Part shown: piece after piece, positions 38,212 through 50,430 of the stretch
Layout: each line of letters begins with the position of its first letter
Numbering within the stretch: position 1 is the first letter of the stretch
Source of the DNA: Dermacentor variabilis
Taxonomy: Eukaryota > Arthropoda > Arachnida > Ixodida > Ixodidae
Assembly (NCBI RefSeq): GCF_050947875.1
Contig: NC_134572.1
Location: 154,091,105 to 154,155,104, forward strand
DNA: 64,000 nucleotides
Reading direction: 5' to 3'
The notes under the pieces: generated by a model
The model's database searches: none
Told to the model about the DNA's origin: nothing
The model's input: only the letters and a program-made list of their open reading frames with translations
Translations under genes and position numbers: made by a program

Positions 38212-38672
38212 TGTAAATGAATGCTCGCGCCTTTGGGCTAACTCTAATTGCTGTCGCTCTTGGACGACTCCGCCTACTTTTGCTGCGTGTTAACTAAGGT
38301 GGACGGCGTGGGTCGTGCACGCAGGAGCCTCGAAGGAAGGAACTTCACTCGTTGGGATCCGTTTCGAGACTGGTTTATTTACAAAAGATAGATCGAAGAA
38401 AAGAGAATGGAAAGAGAGAAGTTACAGAAAGTCCACGTTCTCTTTTGGCCACACCAAGGCCTTCGTCTTTGTCGGGGACGCCTGCGCCTCGCACTGAGTT
38501 GGCGGTTCGCCGAAAAGCCGGTGGAACGGATCAGCTTGTCAGTAGATGTGCCGGCCGGTACGTGGTGCAGTGGGGCGCCCCTCGCCCGTTGGCCGGCTCC
38601 CCCTCTCTCTCGTGTTTCGTCGGTCCCCCAACCACGTGTGCAACAATGTATGGTTCTCGCTTGCGACTTTCA
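38212..38672 (-). repeat. BEL element 5' LTR
   Basis: 461 bp partner of the LTR at 36257-36713 with the same termini. For transcription on the minus strand this is the promoter-bearing copy. Confidence 0.92.
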
Positions 38673-39057
38673 ACAACAATTATATCCGCGGGGTTGCGTG
38701 AAATTGAAAAGGTAGGCAAGTGCTTCGGTGTCTCATGCCAGTTTAACCTATTGATTATCAGCGCATGTTTGGAAATGCCCGACAGCCGTCACCATTGCAA
38801 GAAGCGTATTTACTCGAATCTAGGCCGACCCCAATTCTAAGCCGACCGCCTAAAGTCTGAGGCCAACAAAAATATATATATATTACCTTGAATGTACTGA
38901 ACAAAAAAAACGAGGACAGCGTTCACAAAATGCAAACAGCATTTATTTAGCCTGAACGTGCAGAGCTCGTTCAACGTCGTCACTGCTAGACTCGTTGCTG
39001 TGTTCCTTGTCCCTGTCAGCTTCAAACAGTGCACTATCTTCGGTACCGTCAAGCGCA

Positions 39058-40222
39058 TTAGATATGCTGCACTTTAAATTTAAAGCTGCGCATGATCAAA
39101 GTACCTGAGATGTCGCCCCATGCTGCAGCTACCCAGGCCGTTAGCTGCGATAGCGATGCACATTTGGTGCGGCCTGTTGCCGTTAGCATGTGGTCTCCAT
39201 CAGTCAACGAGCCCGTGTAATATTTCCGCAGACGATCCTTGAAAGGTTCGTTGATGCAGACATTAAGTGGCTGCAGCTGGCCCATCATGCCGCCCGGAAT
39301 GACAGGAAGGTCCGTGTTCGCTTGGGCGAGCGCTGCCTTCACGTCTGTCAAGTGCCCACGGCAAGATTTGACGACAAGGAGTGAGTTCTTTGTCAAAGGG
39401 CACCTGAACGCTGTCGCCACACAGTCTTATCCCACTATTCCACCATCGCACCCATCATCCACCGGTTCTTATTTGCCTGCACAATGACATTTCTTGGGAC
39501 AGTTTCTCGAGCAGGCAGTGTCTTGCTTTTAAATATCATATAAGGAGGGACTTTATGTCCATCAGCTGTGCAGCAGAGCATCACAGTTGCGCGCTGCTTC
39601 TCGTAGGCCGCACCTTCACCTCCTTGGCATCCTTTTCATTCATGGTGTACGCCACTGGCATATCAAAATACACAGCCGTGTGGTCACCGTTGCCAATTTG
39701 CCCAAGGTTGTAGCCTGCCGCTTCTCTCTTTCGTAGCATGTAGTGCTGAAAAGCTATCGCCTTTTCTTCAAAACAGCTTGGGAGCTTCTAGGTGATTGAA
39801 GTGCGATGTCGGAGGCTGAAGCCGAAGCGCTTCATGAATTTCTGAAGCCAGCCCCGGCTGGCTTTGAAATGCTTTGGCGTTAGGCCTCGCTCCCTCGAAA
39901 GTTCCCTAGCTTTCGCTTGGAGCACTTCTGTTGTCACTGGAAGGGCAGCTGTTCTCTGCATCCAAACAAAGTCGGCCAAAACTGTCTCCACTTTGTGCTG
40001 ACGGCCTTTCTTTAGTCCGCTAAATGCCATCCTCGTTGTGGTGCACGCAAAAAGCTGCTGTCGTTGTCCCCTACAACGACGGACATTTTTCTTGTCGACG
40101 CTGAGGTCCCACCCAGCTTGAAGGTTCGACAGTGCCTCTGCAGCTATCACAACTTTTCGTTTGATAGCGGCACTGTAATGGCATATCCTGCTTGGTGCCA
40201 TCGCGATACCACCATGCCGCAC
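39058..40222 (-). pseudogene. pogo/Tigger transposase with two catalytic Asp residues replaced
   Basis: The N-terminal part (complement 39788-40222) has helix-turn-helix and CENP-B-like features: AIKRKVVIAAEAL, LSVDKKNVRRCRGQ, LPVTTEVLQAKARELS, FKASRGWLQKFMKRFGF. The DDE part follows over several frame changes: GNGDHTAVYFDMP holds the first Asp (codon at 39683-39685), then TVMLCCTADGHKVPPYMI. At the second site LLVVKSCRGHL has Lys (39367-39369) where Asp is expected, and at the third LQPLNVCINEPF has Asn (39262-39264). In-frame stops add to this. The copy is catalytically dead by sequence, though its DNA-binding domain frame is intact. Confidence 0.88.
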
Positions 40223-40410
40223 ACCAATACGGCTGACACGACACAGGTCAAAATGGTGACCGTGCTTGTGTACGGTTGGCTACTGGCACGGCTAGTAGGG
40301 GCTGCAATACTGAATTTTTTAGATGGCCCTAGCTATGCACCATATTTAGCAGTTTCAATGAAAAGCTGGCGCATTTTTTAATATCCTCGATTCTAAGCCG
40401 ACCCTAGAGT

Positions 40411-40818
40411 TGTGAATATTGACACGTGTACTTGTTACCCTTTTATCAAGCGACACGTTTCACTGCCTAACAAGTGTTATCGCACAGCGCAGGACGCGCC
40501 TGCATATATCGGAAGTTTCGGAAATGTTATCGATGCTTCCATCCGCTGTCTGTGGCCGAACCTTGTGTAATCTGAGTGCATGTGTGCGCGACGCAAATAA
40601 TGTGAACTTTGTGGAAGGCACGCGGGTCCCAGCAATTACTCTGGAACATTCGACGACTGATGTATAAAAGCCAATGCGCTTGACCCGCTGATGAGATAGC
40701 ACCGCTACCGTTGTGCTATAAGTGTAGCCTGTTTTTGTGGGCACAGGTTTGCCCAATAAAGTTACTTTGTATTTCACAGTATTGCTACTGTGTTTTTCAA
40801 CGTCACCACCACGTGACA
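40411..40818 (+). repeat. Probable Gypsy solo LTR nested in the pogo element
   Basis: It starts TGTGAATATTG and ends CACCACGTGACA. It contains a TATA box in GATGTATAAAAGCC near 40659, AATAAA near 40757 and CAGTATTGCTACTGTG close to the end, the layout of an LTR promoter and polyadenylation region. No internal retroviral genes adjoin it. It recalls a common tick LTR from memory. Exact target duplication is not clear. Confidence 0.65.
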
Positions 40819-40865
40819 GTACGATTATTTGAAAAAAAAAAACTATCGGCCTAGATTCGAATAAG

Positions 40866-43800
40866 TATGGTAGTTACTTTTCTGTACTCGGGTACTTTTC
40901 GTGGGATTTCGTATATATGTATGAGTAATAACATGCGACCTTGACTTGGCACCCCGATGGCCGCGAGTCATCTCCTGTAGGTAGAGGACAATCGCAGTTA
41001 CATAAAGGTATGCATCCACGCTGAGCTATTCGAAGCCCACCACTATCAAGGCAGCAAGCACCTGAAGATGTAATTATATGAAGGTCTTGATATTTTCGTT
41101 AGGAATGTAGACTGCAAGCAAAAAGTGCACCTGTCTTACAGATGTCAAGCACTTCCTCATGTTGGCATTGCGTGGCATGAAGGCTGGAAAGTGTCCAGAT
41201 GGACTTAGAAAGAGTCGCGCAAGGAATGCAAATTGTGATGGTTTGGCCTTTGCTACTTTTCGTGTGGTCATTCGAACATTTCGCCCTGAGATTTTGTGTG
41301 CTTATCGTTAATTTGGCATACCTCACTGCTTTGAAAAGGTGCGATACATGACTTACGTGCTGGTTGTATGGTTTTTATGACAGAATATTGTCCATGTAGA
41401 CGTAAAAGTGACCAGCAAAAGTTCGAACATTGTTCCTAATTTTTTTTAACCAGGCACACGAACTCTTCCAGCCAAATGAGAAAGCATTATGTTCGTACGC
41501 ATGAAAAGTCTTATCAAAGCTAAACACAATTCTTTTGTCTACTTGGATAATACTTTGGCATTACACTTTGCGCGTACTTAGGTGAAAGAAGCACTCACAT
41601 TCTCCACTTTCATTAGTTGTCATACATTCGTGGCATAGCAAATGGAAACACATATGTCTGTTGGTTTGTATGTCGGTACTGTATGCACAACCTGAAAGTA
41701 CTGTTCTCATCAGGCAGACTTTTTAGAAGTGATGAAACTGGGACGTGGAACGCATTATCATTTTATTGTGCACCATGTGTTCCAGTTCAATTTCGAACCG
41801 TACTTCTCACAATACAGTGCACAGGACCTCTTGTGGACTACACTTGTGTCTCACAGCTTGAATGCAAATTCCAGGAAATACATCGCAGGAGCGTCATACA
41901 TGCAGCATTACGTGGAGTTGAAAGAAGTTGTTTATTGAGCAGACTGTTCAGTTTCCCATAGTGCAGCATAGTAGTACCTCATGTGCTAACTCATTTAACA
42001 CAAACACTATTGCACTATACAAGGAACGCGACGTCAATAATACAATTCGAGGTGATCCTCCCAGCATTTATCAACAATTTCTCGATTTCTCATTCAGACA
42101 CCCCATATTTTGCAGCTATGACAGTGGGAATCAGGCAGCAGGTAGCAGTAAATAGTTGGACGTTTAGGCACGAACTTGCTCTTACAAAAATATTCACTCT
42201 AGAACTGGTGTAATGGTGCTAGCTGTTCTATAGAACACTCAAACTGCAGTGAATTTCGACATTTTGGTGAAATCTCCAATGTGCATTATATCGAAACTTT
42301 AAGTCTTATATTGCAGTTTCACTTACTATGCATATAAGTGCAGTAGTACATGAGTTTTACACAGTAGAGGCCACATTTTCGGAAATATCATGCAATTGGA
42401 ATAAGCAAATTTGTATGAGAAAAAGATAAAAATGTTATTGAATATGAAAGTTGGAGACAGCAGACGGTTTCGTGCAGTGTTGCCAAGTTCTTCACATTGG
42501 CGTTGCGAACCAGTGGCAGCCATGCTTCGTTTGGCCCCATGGCTTTGGCCCTGCTGCTGACAGTGTCGCCTGAATTGGGACTACACTGGCATTGTAAGTG
42601 CCGGCGATGGGGAGCGAGTGCTTTGTCTGCCTCTCGCATCGAAGTGTCTCAGAAACTCGAGTTTACTCAGTCTCCAAACCTTAAGGCACCTGAAAACAGT
42701 GCACATGATGCCACACCATCTCAGCGCACCCACTCTTTGCACTCACTGCAGATTACTTTTAAACGGTGCACAGGCGGCACATGTGCTCAGCCACATGCAC
42801 CTACGACTGCGAACGTGCTTAAAATATATAAGCAGTGGGGTCTTCGTGCTAAACAACACGGAGCAGAGTGAGACAAGATGACGGGCGCTAACTTTCAACT
42901 CCGTGTTTATTTTATAAAAAAACGTATTTGTAGGCCCACACACCGAACAGGCGCAATCACCGCCCATGAAAACCAGCCGCTTCCAGGAACACAAATTCAC
43001 TTGTAGTCGGAGCAACTGAAGGGTGAACTGGTGCAGTTATCATTGGTCCTTACTGTCACATCAGCTTCAACAAATCCTTGCTATGACTGCCATTGCTGTA
43101 TCTAGCCAAATAGCCCAGACAACTATATTTCTAAAACACATGTGCCAACTCCCCCCCCCCCCCCTCTGCGTTCTTGATAGTGTAACCGCACCCCACCCCT
43201 TTCCCCGTGATTGCACAGGAAAACGGTGCTATCAAACCACCGTCCTCCTCCACTCGCCATCGTCTCCCATTACTCACTCGCAGCCAAACATTACATCGTG
43301 TGAGGCACAAAAATTGCACTCACACATTTCATCGTTAATGACAGTGCTTCACCTCAGTGGTCGTGCAGCGCACAATTTTAGAGGTACATGCGTAAGCAGC
43401 TGCATATAGTTCAACCATTCAACCATCTTCATCTGGACAAGCTTGGTATGTTGTCTCGGTATACCTTTGCGGTGAAAGTGACATTTCCTTACGTTGATAT
43501 CGAGTATAAACACACTTCAGTATATTGAAATTTGAAACACATGTTCGAGGGACAACTCCTAGAAAGGTAAATATTTTGTTCCATTGCTGAATCTGTTACA
43601 CTGACAATCTCTTATGTGAAGGTGCAAATGTATATTAATGCTATGTTTACTTACACTGTCTGATTAAATTCATTCAGTGTGTAAATTGAAATGCTGTTGT
43701 AACCTAAAGTTTACTTTACGTACTTTCATACACCTCATTTGTGCACTTTCTAATCGCCATGTTGACACTTGATGAATGACGAACCGTTCATCACAAACCA

Positions 43801-43914
43801 TTGTTACAAGTTACCATCCTCAGCTGTCAAGTTTCTTGCCTCTGTTGCAGCCTTCCATAATCGTATCGAAGCAAGTGCAAGTTGTTTATGCTCCCTCATT
43901 TTTCTTTTTTTCAG
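40866..43914. other. AT-rich, intron-like
   Basis: No domains are recognised on either strand. The GC-richer patch at 42490-42880 has overlapping frames on both strands and cannot be assigned. The stretch ends in a strong pyrimidine tract and CAG at 43912-43914. Confidence 0.4.
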
Positions 43915-44031
43915 GCAAATATGGAAAGACTGCCTTTCAACTTCGGGACAGCACCTGAGCTCTCTATTCCTGTACCATCGCATCGCTATATACAAGGATC
44001 ACACAAGTGCCACGACAAGAATACTGAATAA
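43915..44031 (+). CDS. Candidate short terminal exon, unknown protein
   Basis: TTTTTCTTTTTTTCAG is a textbook splice acceptor. The following frame reads KYGKTAFQLRDST and stops at TGA (43956-43958), and AATAAA follows at about 44026-44031. Coding length is only 14 codons, so the call depends on splice and polyadenylation signals. No protein family is recognised. Confidence 0.25.
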   Translation, partial: ANMERLPFNFGTAPELSIPVPSHRYIQGSHKCHDKNTE

Positions 44032-45344
44032 ATATGCCATTACATTTCGACTTGCATAAGCTCATAACGTAATGAGAGAAAGTTGATGTAAATTCTGCTG
44101 CCGTGACCATATCTGTGGCATGTATGGCACGTTTACTTTCATTGTCATCACTTCTAATTATCTGTGGCACTGCGCTGTTCACAGTATTTTGTGCCACAAC
44201 TTCTTCTATGCGAGGAATGGTAGGGCTCTGTATAGCTGACATTTCAAAGATGGTACACACGGCATGATGTGTAAAAAATGAGGCATTAGCATGGGCATGA
44301 CAAACTAGACAAACTGTACATGCAGCAGCCACACCGAATGTTTTAAAAATTAGGTATGTGTCACCGTGTTTGTGTCAATTCAGCAATATATCATCACTGA
44401 AATAACCTATACTTGACATGTAACATATTTTATCGCTTTTTTTAGGGCTAATCACTTTCACAAGACTGCATTTTCTTAGTAGGCTACAGTTTCCCATCAA
44501 GACGACTTATGTCACCTGGCTGAGTTACGATATAATCTAAACACTACCAGTCTGCGCATAAGTGGCAATTAAAGGTAGTTATTGGACTTTTTTGTGTCTT
44601 TGCATGAATATTAACAAATAGAAAGCAAACAATGTTGCATCATCTCAGAGATGTTTTTCTGCATTGTATCATGTGAGCCAATTTAAGTCTATCTGACAAA
44701 CACATTTATGATTGGTGGTGTCCACTCGCATCAATAAAACATTTTCGTAACTGAGCTTACTAAATGGTCATGTACAGTGGCAACCACAAGTATGCAGACG
44801 AATGATGCAGCCCCGGCATGCCGGTTAAAATCAAGTGCTACAGCCTACGTACGTGTACTCAATCCATGCAATGCCTTTCGGCAATGCCACATTGCAGAGC
44901 TGTGCAAGGTAGAATTTTCTTGCTTATTTCATGATCTCGTATCCTTTCCTCTTAGGTACCGTTGCCATAACAAACAAAAATTTACTGAACATTTCCCCCA
45001 CATTCTTTGTGTTATGGGTGTATGTTAGGGTTTCACATCTATGGTGTTTTCGTAAATTCATTACCCTGTTCAGCTTTCTCCATTTCAATATGTATGTATG
45101 CTTTGCCAAGTACCTCGGCAAAGTGCTTGTGTCACGCGCAAAGTGTAATATGCTTTGCATATGTCAAAAAAATTAATTCGCGAATTTAACACATTTAATC
45201 AATAGTGCACATGCTGATGATTGGTATATTAAAATGGGATAAGAAACAATTGAAACAAAAAACTAAATTGCTCTCAGAAATCCCCGAGATCACATTTATG
45301 CAAACCCTTTGACATACATAGGTCTGCGTAGGAATTTCGTGGGG
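44032..45344. other. AT-rich, no gene recognised
   Basis: Only short frames occur. TATCCTTTCCTCTTAG near 44954 is acceptor-like but opens no usable frame. Confidence 0.4.
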
Positions 45345-45790
45345 AATCCTGTAGTAAAAGTTAGCCAAGTGAAATTTGTTGGCAGAACAATTGCGATTTG
45401 GCAATCGGCCAACTTGAAATTTGGGGGTGGGCTAACTTGACATTTCGCCGTAAGCCAACTAATTTGAGAACACGCCAACTGCAAGTTTATGGGTAAGCCA
45501 AATAGAAAGTTGAAGATGGGCCAACATGATTTCGCGGGTGGGCTAACTTGAGGTTTCGTTGTAAGCCAGCATAAATTTGAGGGTCGGCCAACTTTAAATG
45601 TATGGGTGGCCCAACTGAAGTTTGGAGGCAGACCAGCTTAAATTTAGAGGTTGCACAACGTGACATTTCAGTGTGAGCCAACCCTAAGTTTGCGGGTAGT
45701 CCTACTTGAAATTTACGGGTGGCCTTACTAACATTTCGGGGTGCCCAAACTGAAATTTGAGGGTATGCCAACACATACTTCAACAACTCC
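45345..45790. repeat. Degenerate ~24-bp minisatellite (GCCAACTTGAAATTTG type)
   Basis: About 18 variants of GCCAACTTGAAATTTG plus a G-rich linker GGGTGG occur head to tail, some with the alternate GTAAGCCAAC junction. A reverse-strand frame across it encodes a degenerate repeated peptide (for example LAHPRNHVGP), which is a by-product of the repeat. Confidence 0.85.
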
Positions 45791-48017
45791 AGTGCACTTT
45801 CTGCATATGTTGTCATAAGCCCTCTTTTCTGGTGAAAGGGGGCCTATCAATTACTTTCTGCGCATAGTAATATACGTTTTCTTAAAGAACAATCTCTATT
45901 TCCCACAATCATAACTTTTTTCGCATAAATTCTGGTCTTGCATGTTGCATTGTCATGTGTAATGCAGTGATCACATACAAATAACTCAATCTAATATACA
46001 ATATGTGACGGCTGTGCAGTGAATGAGTGCTTCTATGAACCATTGCTTGCCTTCCACTCTCACATTGCGACTGAAAGCATGAGCCTATTGTATGCCTTCC
46101 CTGTACATATCTCTTGTACTTCCTACTAGACATCTTCACCTGCTTTCAACAATTTCCTTCCACGCCGTGCCAATACCATTTCGTAGAAGTAATATTGCTG
46201 GGCCCCCCCCCATCTCCCCCTTTTCAGTCGGATAAAAGTCTGCAAATACTGCACAGGCGACCACGCCAACCTGTGCTCATGTGTTGCATAACTGCAGTCA
46301 CCTGAGCTCCTGCAAGTGATGTTGACCACGTGAGCTACTGCACAAAGTGGTACTGGGTCGTTTATAGCTTATACTAGTAGTTGCATTTATTCACCTCAAG
46401 AAAGCTGGCCAGCTACGGACTGCCACTGCGAAGCTTGCCAAGAGTGACCGTAATGACCCCAAATGGAAATGAAAAAGAGAAAAGGAAACATCTATAGAGT
46501 GTTAATGTACAGCCCTTGCGATGGGTAGTTCTACTAATGTTGAATTACCTCTAGCATTGAACAATGAGGACGCTTAAAAAAGATTACGCATGGCAAGCAG
46601 CGACTACAAACTTCACTTAAAGTTGGCGCTCGTCCTATGTGTTGTTTCCGTTTGGTCTCGTTCTTCAGTACTGCACAGTTGTTTCAACATGTCTCATAAA
46701 CTCTCCGAATCTTCTGCATGTCTAAGGTCAATTTCTAGAATTGTGTGGTCACTTCGTGGTACATTCAATGCAGAATGCTTGCATCAGTCAAAGGTGATGC
46801 ACAGTGGCAGGCAAAATCCCACCCCCCACCCCTAAAAAAAAGCACACGGTGTGAGCAATGATTGCATTTGTGGTTCTAAAAATGGAATGCACTCTGTTGA
46901 TGGCAGTTCAGCACAAGAGAGTGACAGCATCTAGACCCTAATAATCTCGCTAGGAAGCATACTGTGGCTACCTAGTGGCAGAAATTCAGCAACTCGCAAC
47001 CAACCAAACATTGCCGCTCGTGGTAGGGACATGTGTTCCATACAAGACTGCACCAGACAGCGATGTACGCAACTTGACATTGCACCAACCCGAGCGATGA
47101 GGTGAGTTGCATGGGTGGATGAGGGACCGCACTTTCAGCTGTAGTATTTGAGTATCGGCAGGACTGTTGCTTTGGGGGGCATTTTAACAATGTCGACACC
47201 AACTTTTCTTGCCGTCCTATAGTCCCCATGCATTCAAGAATATCGCATGAGTGTACTGTCAGCAGCCGAGATGATGGTCAATGATAACGTTAAAAACAGA
47301 AAAGGGCCGTTTCTACACACTCCAGGGTTAATGGTCGCGCTGCTCCTAAGGAAATCAAAGCCACACGTGTAGGCGACCAACCCACACATTTGGAACGCAC
47401 CAAATGCAAAATGTAACACTTGAAACCATTAACAGTGTATGTCCTTGCACTGTTCCTCAAGGTAACTAGCACAATGAGCAGAGGCAAAGTGATGTGCTGA
47501 CTTTTCTGTAAGAGAATGTCTCGCAACCACGCAAGAACGTTCTGCAGCAAACATGGCAAGAACAACATCACAGCTCCTTCCAGGTTGAGAACCGTATCGG
47601 TAGCTCTCAACACATTTCAGGTCTCCATTGTGTTTGCCAATTGGCGTCGTGGAAATTAGTCTACGTATAGTTCGTACAATTTAGGCATATTCCCTTTGCA
47701 TGGGGTTGTGACGGATGGTATCTTAATTCCCTTTCCATGAAAACATTAAAGATTTTAGTGAGCACCGGCCAACATGTCTGGCGCATGCTTTGTGGGGGCG
47801 CATGCTTGACAATCTGCTCAAGGCTGTTGTCATTTATGGAAAGAGCCTCAAAAGTCTCTGCAAGAGATCTGCCATCGTAGCGGAGACGCTAGTTTCTCTT
47901 CCAATACTATCTTATTGTGTAGAGCATTTTTTACAACCGCTGGATCTTCAGTGGCTATACGAGACATATAAGTTCGTACAGACACCGCGCAAAACTGCGA
48001 AGGTACTTCATAAGAGA
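45791..48017. other. Mostly AT-rich, unassigned
   Basis: A plus-strand frame at 46590-46835 begins MASSDYKLHLKLALVLCVVS, which looks like a signal peptide, but nothing after it is recognised. Minus-strand 47290-48000 has partly coding-like composition with stops, possibly an old pseudogene of unknown type. Confidence 0.35.
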
Positions 48018-48179
48018 TCCCCGCCGCGGTGGCTTAGCGGCTGGGCGATAACGTCCGTGCCCCGTGCGTTGGGGCAGCGCCTGGGGTCACGTATAGGGCG
48101 GTCACAACTGATCTGGGGTCCCTCACTACGGCGTGCCTAATAACGAGATCGTGGTGTTGGCACGTAAAACCCCAGAATT
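48018..48179 (+). mobile_element. tRNA-headed SINE with internal deletion
   Basis: The head CCGCCGCGGTGGCTTAGCGG is well kept, and so is the tail CCCTCACTACGGCGTGCC and GGCACGTAAAACCCCAGAAT. The B-box-to-body section is missing, so the copy is about 80 bp shorter than the others. Confidence 0.85.
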
Positions 48180-48784
48180 GCGACATGAGACACTACGCTG
48201 CCTGTATCGTACGTCAAGTTCCTCGTTTGCGCCTTGTCATTGCACGAGCGAGGCGAGTCTATTTCCCATTGGCACAAGCCACTGCCAGCACAGTGTAGCA
48301 AAAAGGCAGGACAACGTTGGCATCGTATCCACTTTCATTTGAGAATAGTCTTTACCTCGCGAGGTACGCCGTATACAGTGCCGAATGCACGACTAATTCT
48401 TCGTTCCACGACCATGCACGCTGCTCGCGGACGTCGTACAGTTAGGTGTAAACTGCCGCCATGCGAGCCGTTGTGATATTGTTTATACAACAACCCACCT
48501 GGTCCTAGGGGCCCAACGAATTTTGCAAAACTTAGCGACAGCACGATAGGGTGACGGAGTCGGCAGCCGCTGGGCGAGATTAGGCCTACTGCTACGTACT
48601 ATGAACGAACGGAGGGAATTACACTCAACGACGCAACGGTACACACCTGTACTGCTACGCTACCTTAGAAGTGTCTAAAATCCGATAAGCTATGCAGTCG
48701 TACGCCCAGCATTAAATATAAGCAACAAATAAACTACATGTGCACAAGAACCGCACAACGACACCAGCGCGTACTCGACCACTT

Positions 48785-48964
48785 TCAAGCGCCTCCTCGG
48801 AAGAAACAGGCTTCTTTTGTGATGGCACACATTCGTTGGAAACAAAATACCAGCGACGATTCAAAATATTGCACAAACCTTTCACACAACGCGTTGCTTA
48901 TTCCAGAAAGACCGCTTTCACAAACACACCTACCACAGAATCTAAACAGCTGAACGGCCGCCAT
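48785..48964 (-). CDS. Candidate 5' coding exon starting ATGGCGGCC
   Basis: The minus strand reads AACAAAATGGCGGCCGTTCAG, a strong animal start context, in a locally CpG-rich region. The frame stays open for 59 codons, starting MAAVQLFRFCGRCVCESG. A GTAGGT donor-like site lies at 48933, so coding may end after about 10 codons. No family is recognised. It may be the start of a gene running toward lower coordinates, or chance. Confidence 0.2.
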   Translation of the reverse strand: MAAVQLFRFCGRCVCESGLSGISNALCERFVQYFESSLVFCFQRMCAITKEACFFRGGA

Positions 48965-49384
48965 TTTGTTGTGCATTTTCAATGGGCGACTCTTGAAAAA
49001 GCATACAAAGTTTTTGGCAATTTAAGCGACGTCAAGATGCTTTGTAGCACAATTCACGTCTTCCTTGTAAGGCTCTGTCATATTAAATTTTGTTATTTCC
49101 CTGTACGCGGTCTTCATACTGCGCACTACTTTCTCGAGCGGCATAAATTGCTACGCGGTCTGCATAGAGTTCTTAAAACAGCTAGAATGTGCCTTGATTT
49201 AGTAGCGTAGGCTACGCCATCTGTTGAACAAAAAATTTCAAATCGGAGCAATAATTCAGCTAAAGCTTCCTCTTAAGTCGCGATGGTAACAAAACGCTCG
49301 TGAACAACTGATGACGTCACGTTCCCTTTGCTGGACCTGCTGCGGCTCGCACTGTAATATCCTATGGTGACGTAAAGTAAATAA

Positions 49385-49690
49385 TGGTGAATTAAACTAC
49401 ATCAAAGAGATTAAAGTGCTTTTGGATTGATTAGGCTTTGCAAAAATTAGAGAACGGTAAAATAATGTGCAATAATGTCGACTGAGGTGATTCAAGGTTG
49501 GTACAAATTAGTGCAAAGGAGTATTAAAGTGGATTAAGGTACACTGACCTTGTTGAAAACTACAGAAAGGTGGATTAGAGTAGAATCAAGGGCAATAAGG
49601 TAGATGAAAGTGGAATAAGCTGAATTAAGGTTGCCACAAATTAGAGCAAGGTTGAATTAAGGTTGATTATGGCAGAGTTATGATTTCAGG
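49385..49690. repeat. Degenerate GGATTAAGG-type short repeat
   Basis: Variants of GGTGGATTAAGGT and GGTTGAATTAAGG, with interspersed ACAAATTAGAG, recur many times in irregular order. This is an old AT-rich minisatellite. Confidence 0.65.
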
Positions 49691-50430
49691 TGATAAATTA
49701 GACAAGCCACAATGCTTTCGCATTCAAACAGTGTAAAGATAAGTAACTGGCGTTTTTTCGTCCAGTCACTTTAGTTCATGACCGCAGCAATCTGTGGAAT
49801 CAGTTTGACCAATGCAATTACGTGTGCCTATAAGATCCAGAATATTAGCTGTAAGCAATGATAGGCAGTCATCTGTGAGGCGTCATGGCGTGCAGCAGGT
49901 CCATAGAACCAACAATAACATCCTGGAAATTCCAGATATATGAAAGTGCATCTTGCGTAAAGCTATATATCTAATAGAAGAGTTTAACTGGTGACTGGCA
50001 TCTTTGGCAGTCTGGTTTTTCACCGTCATTTGAATACAAAAAACAAAGCCGTCGCCCTCGCGATACCGCTGTGTACATGCCTCATGTTCTTCGGCCTAAT
50101 TTAGCCCAAGCAATCTGGCATAGCCTGGCAAAGCTAGCCTGCAAGGATACAGAAATTCTAGTTGCAATAGATTTGCGACCGTTCCTTGCCTTGCGCAAAC
50201 GTTATCATTATATGAGTTAAGTTTCGTAGGATGGAAATTAGCGCAATTACGTGCATCTCGGTTAGTTCTGATATAGCTTTTAATAAATGTTTACTGAAGC
50301 TTCGCTTCCCATAACGTCTAAAACTGCTGTTGTGCAAAAATATTTTAGTTTAATTTTCTATTAACCCATTATGACCCATAATAAAACTGCCCTTCATCAA
50401 TGCGTAAAAGACTTACTACTTGAACCACAA
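49691..50430. other. Unassigned AT-rich
   Basis: No coding frame above 60 codons and no repeat family is recognised. Confidence 0.45.

Larger units (their letters stand above)
36257..38672 (-). mobile_element. BEL/Pao LTR retrotransposon with large internal deletion
   Basis: Two direct repeats, 36257-36713 and 38212-38672, both begin TGTAAATGAATG and end GCGACTTTCA, giving TG...CA LTRs of 457 and 461 bp. Flanking pentamers ACAAT and ACAAC differ at one base and are consistent with a 5-bp target duplication. On the minus strand a primer-binding-site-like GTGCCGAAACCCGGG follows the 5' LTR and a purine tract GCGGGGGAGGA precedes the 3' LTR. The internal region keeps a gag-like start, the beginning of RT and the integrase tail only. 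It could move only with helper proteins, if at all. Confidence 0.92.
38809..40865 (-). mobile_element. pogo/Tigger-like DNA transposon, inactive
   Basis: Both ends share TCGAATCTAGGCCGA in inverted orientation, each next to TA (38807-38808 and 40866-40867), the usual target duplication of the Tc1/mariner/pogo superfamily. Subterminal ATTCTAAGCCGACC occurs near both ends. A broken transposase is encoded on the minus strand, and a Gypsy solo LTR is inserted at 40411-40818, so the element before that insertion was about 1.65 kb. Confidence 0.85.

Noticed and set aside
45487..45816. 109-codon ORF with a repeated peptide
   Set aside because: It is the antisense reading of the degenerate minisatellite.
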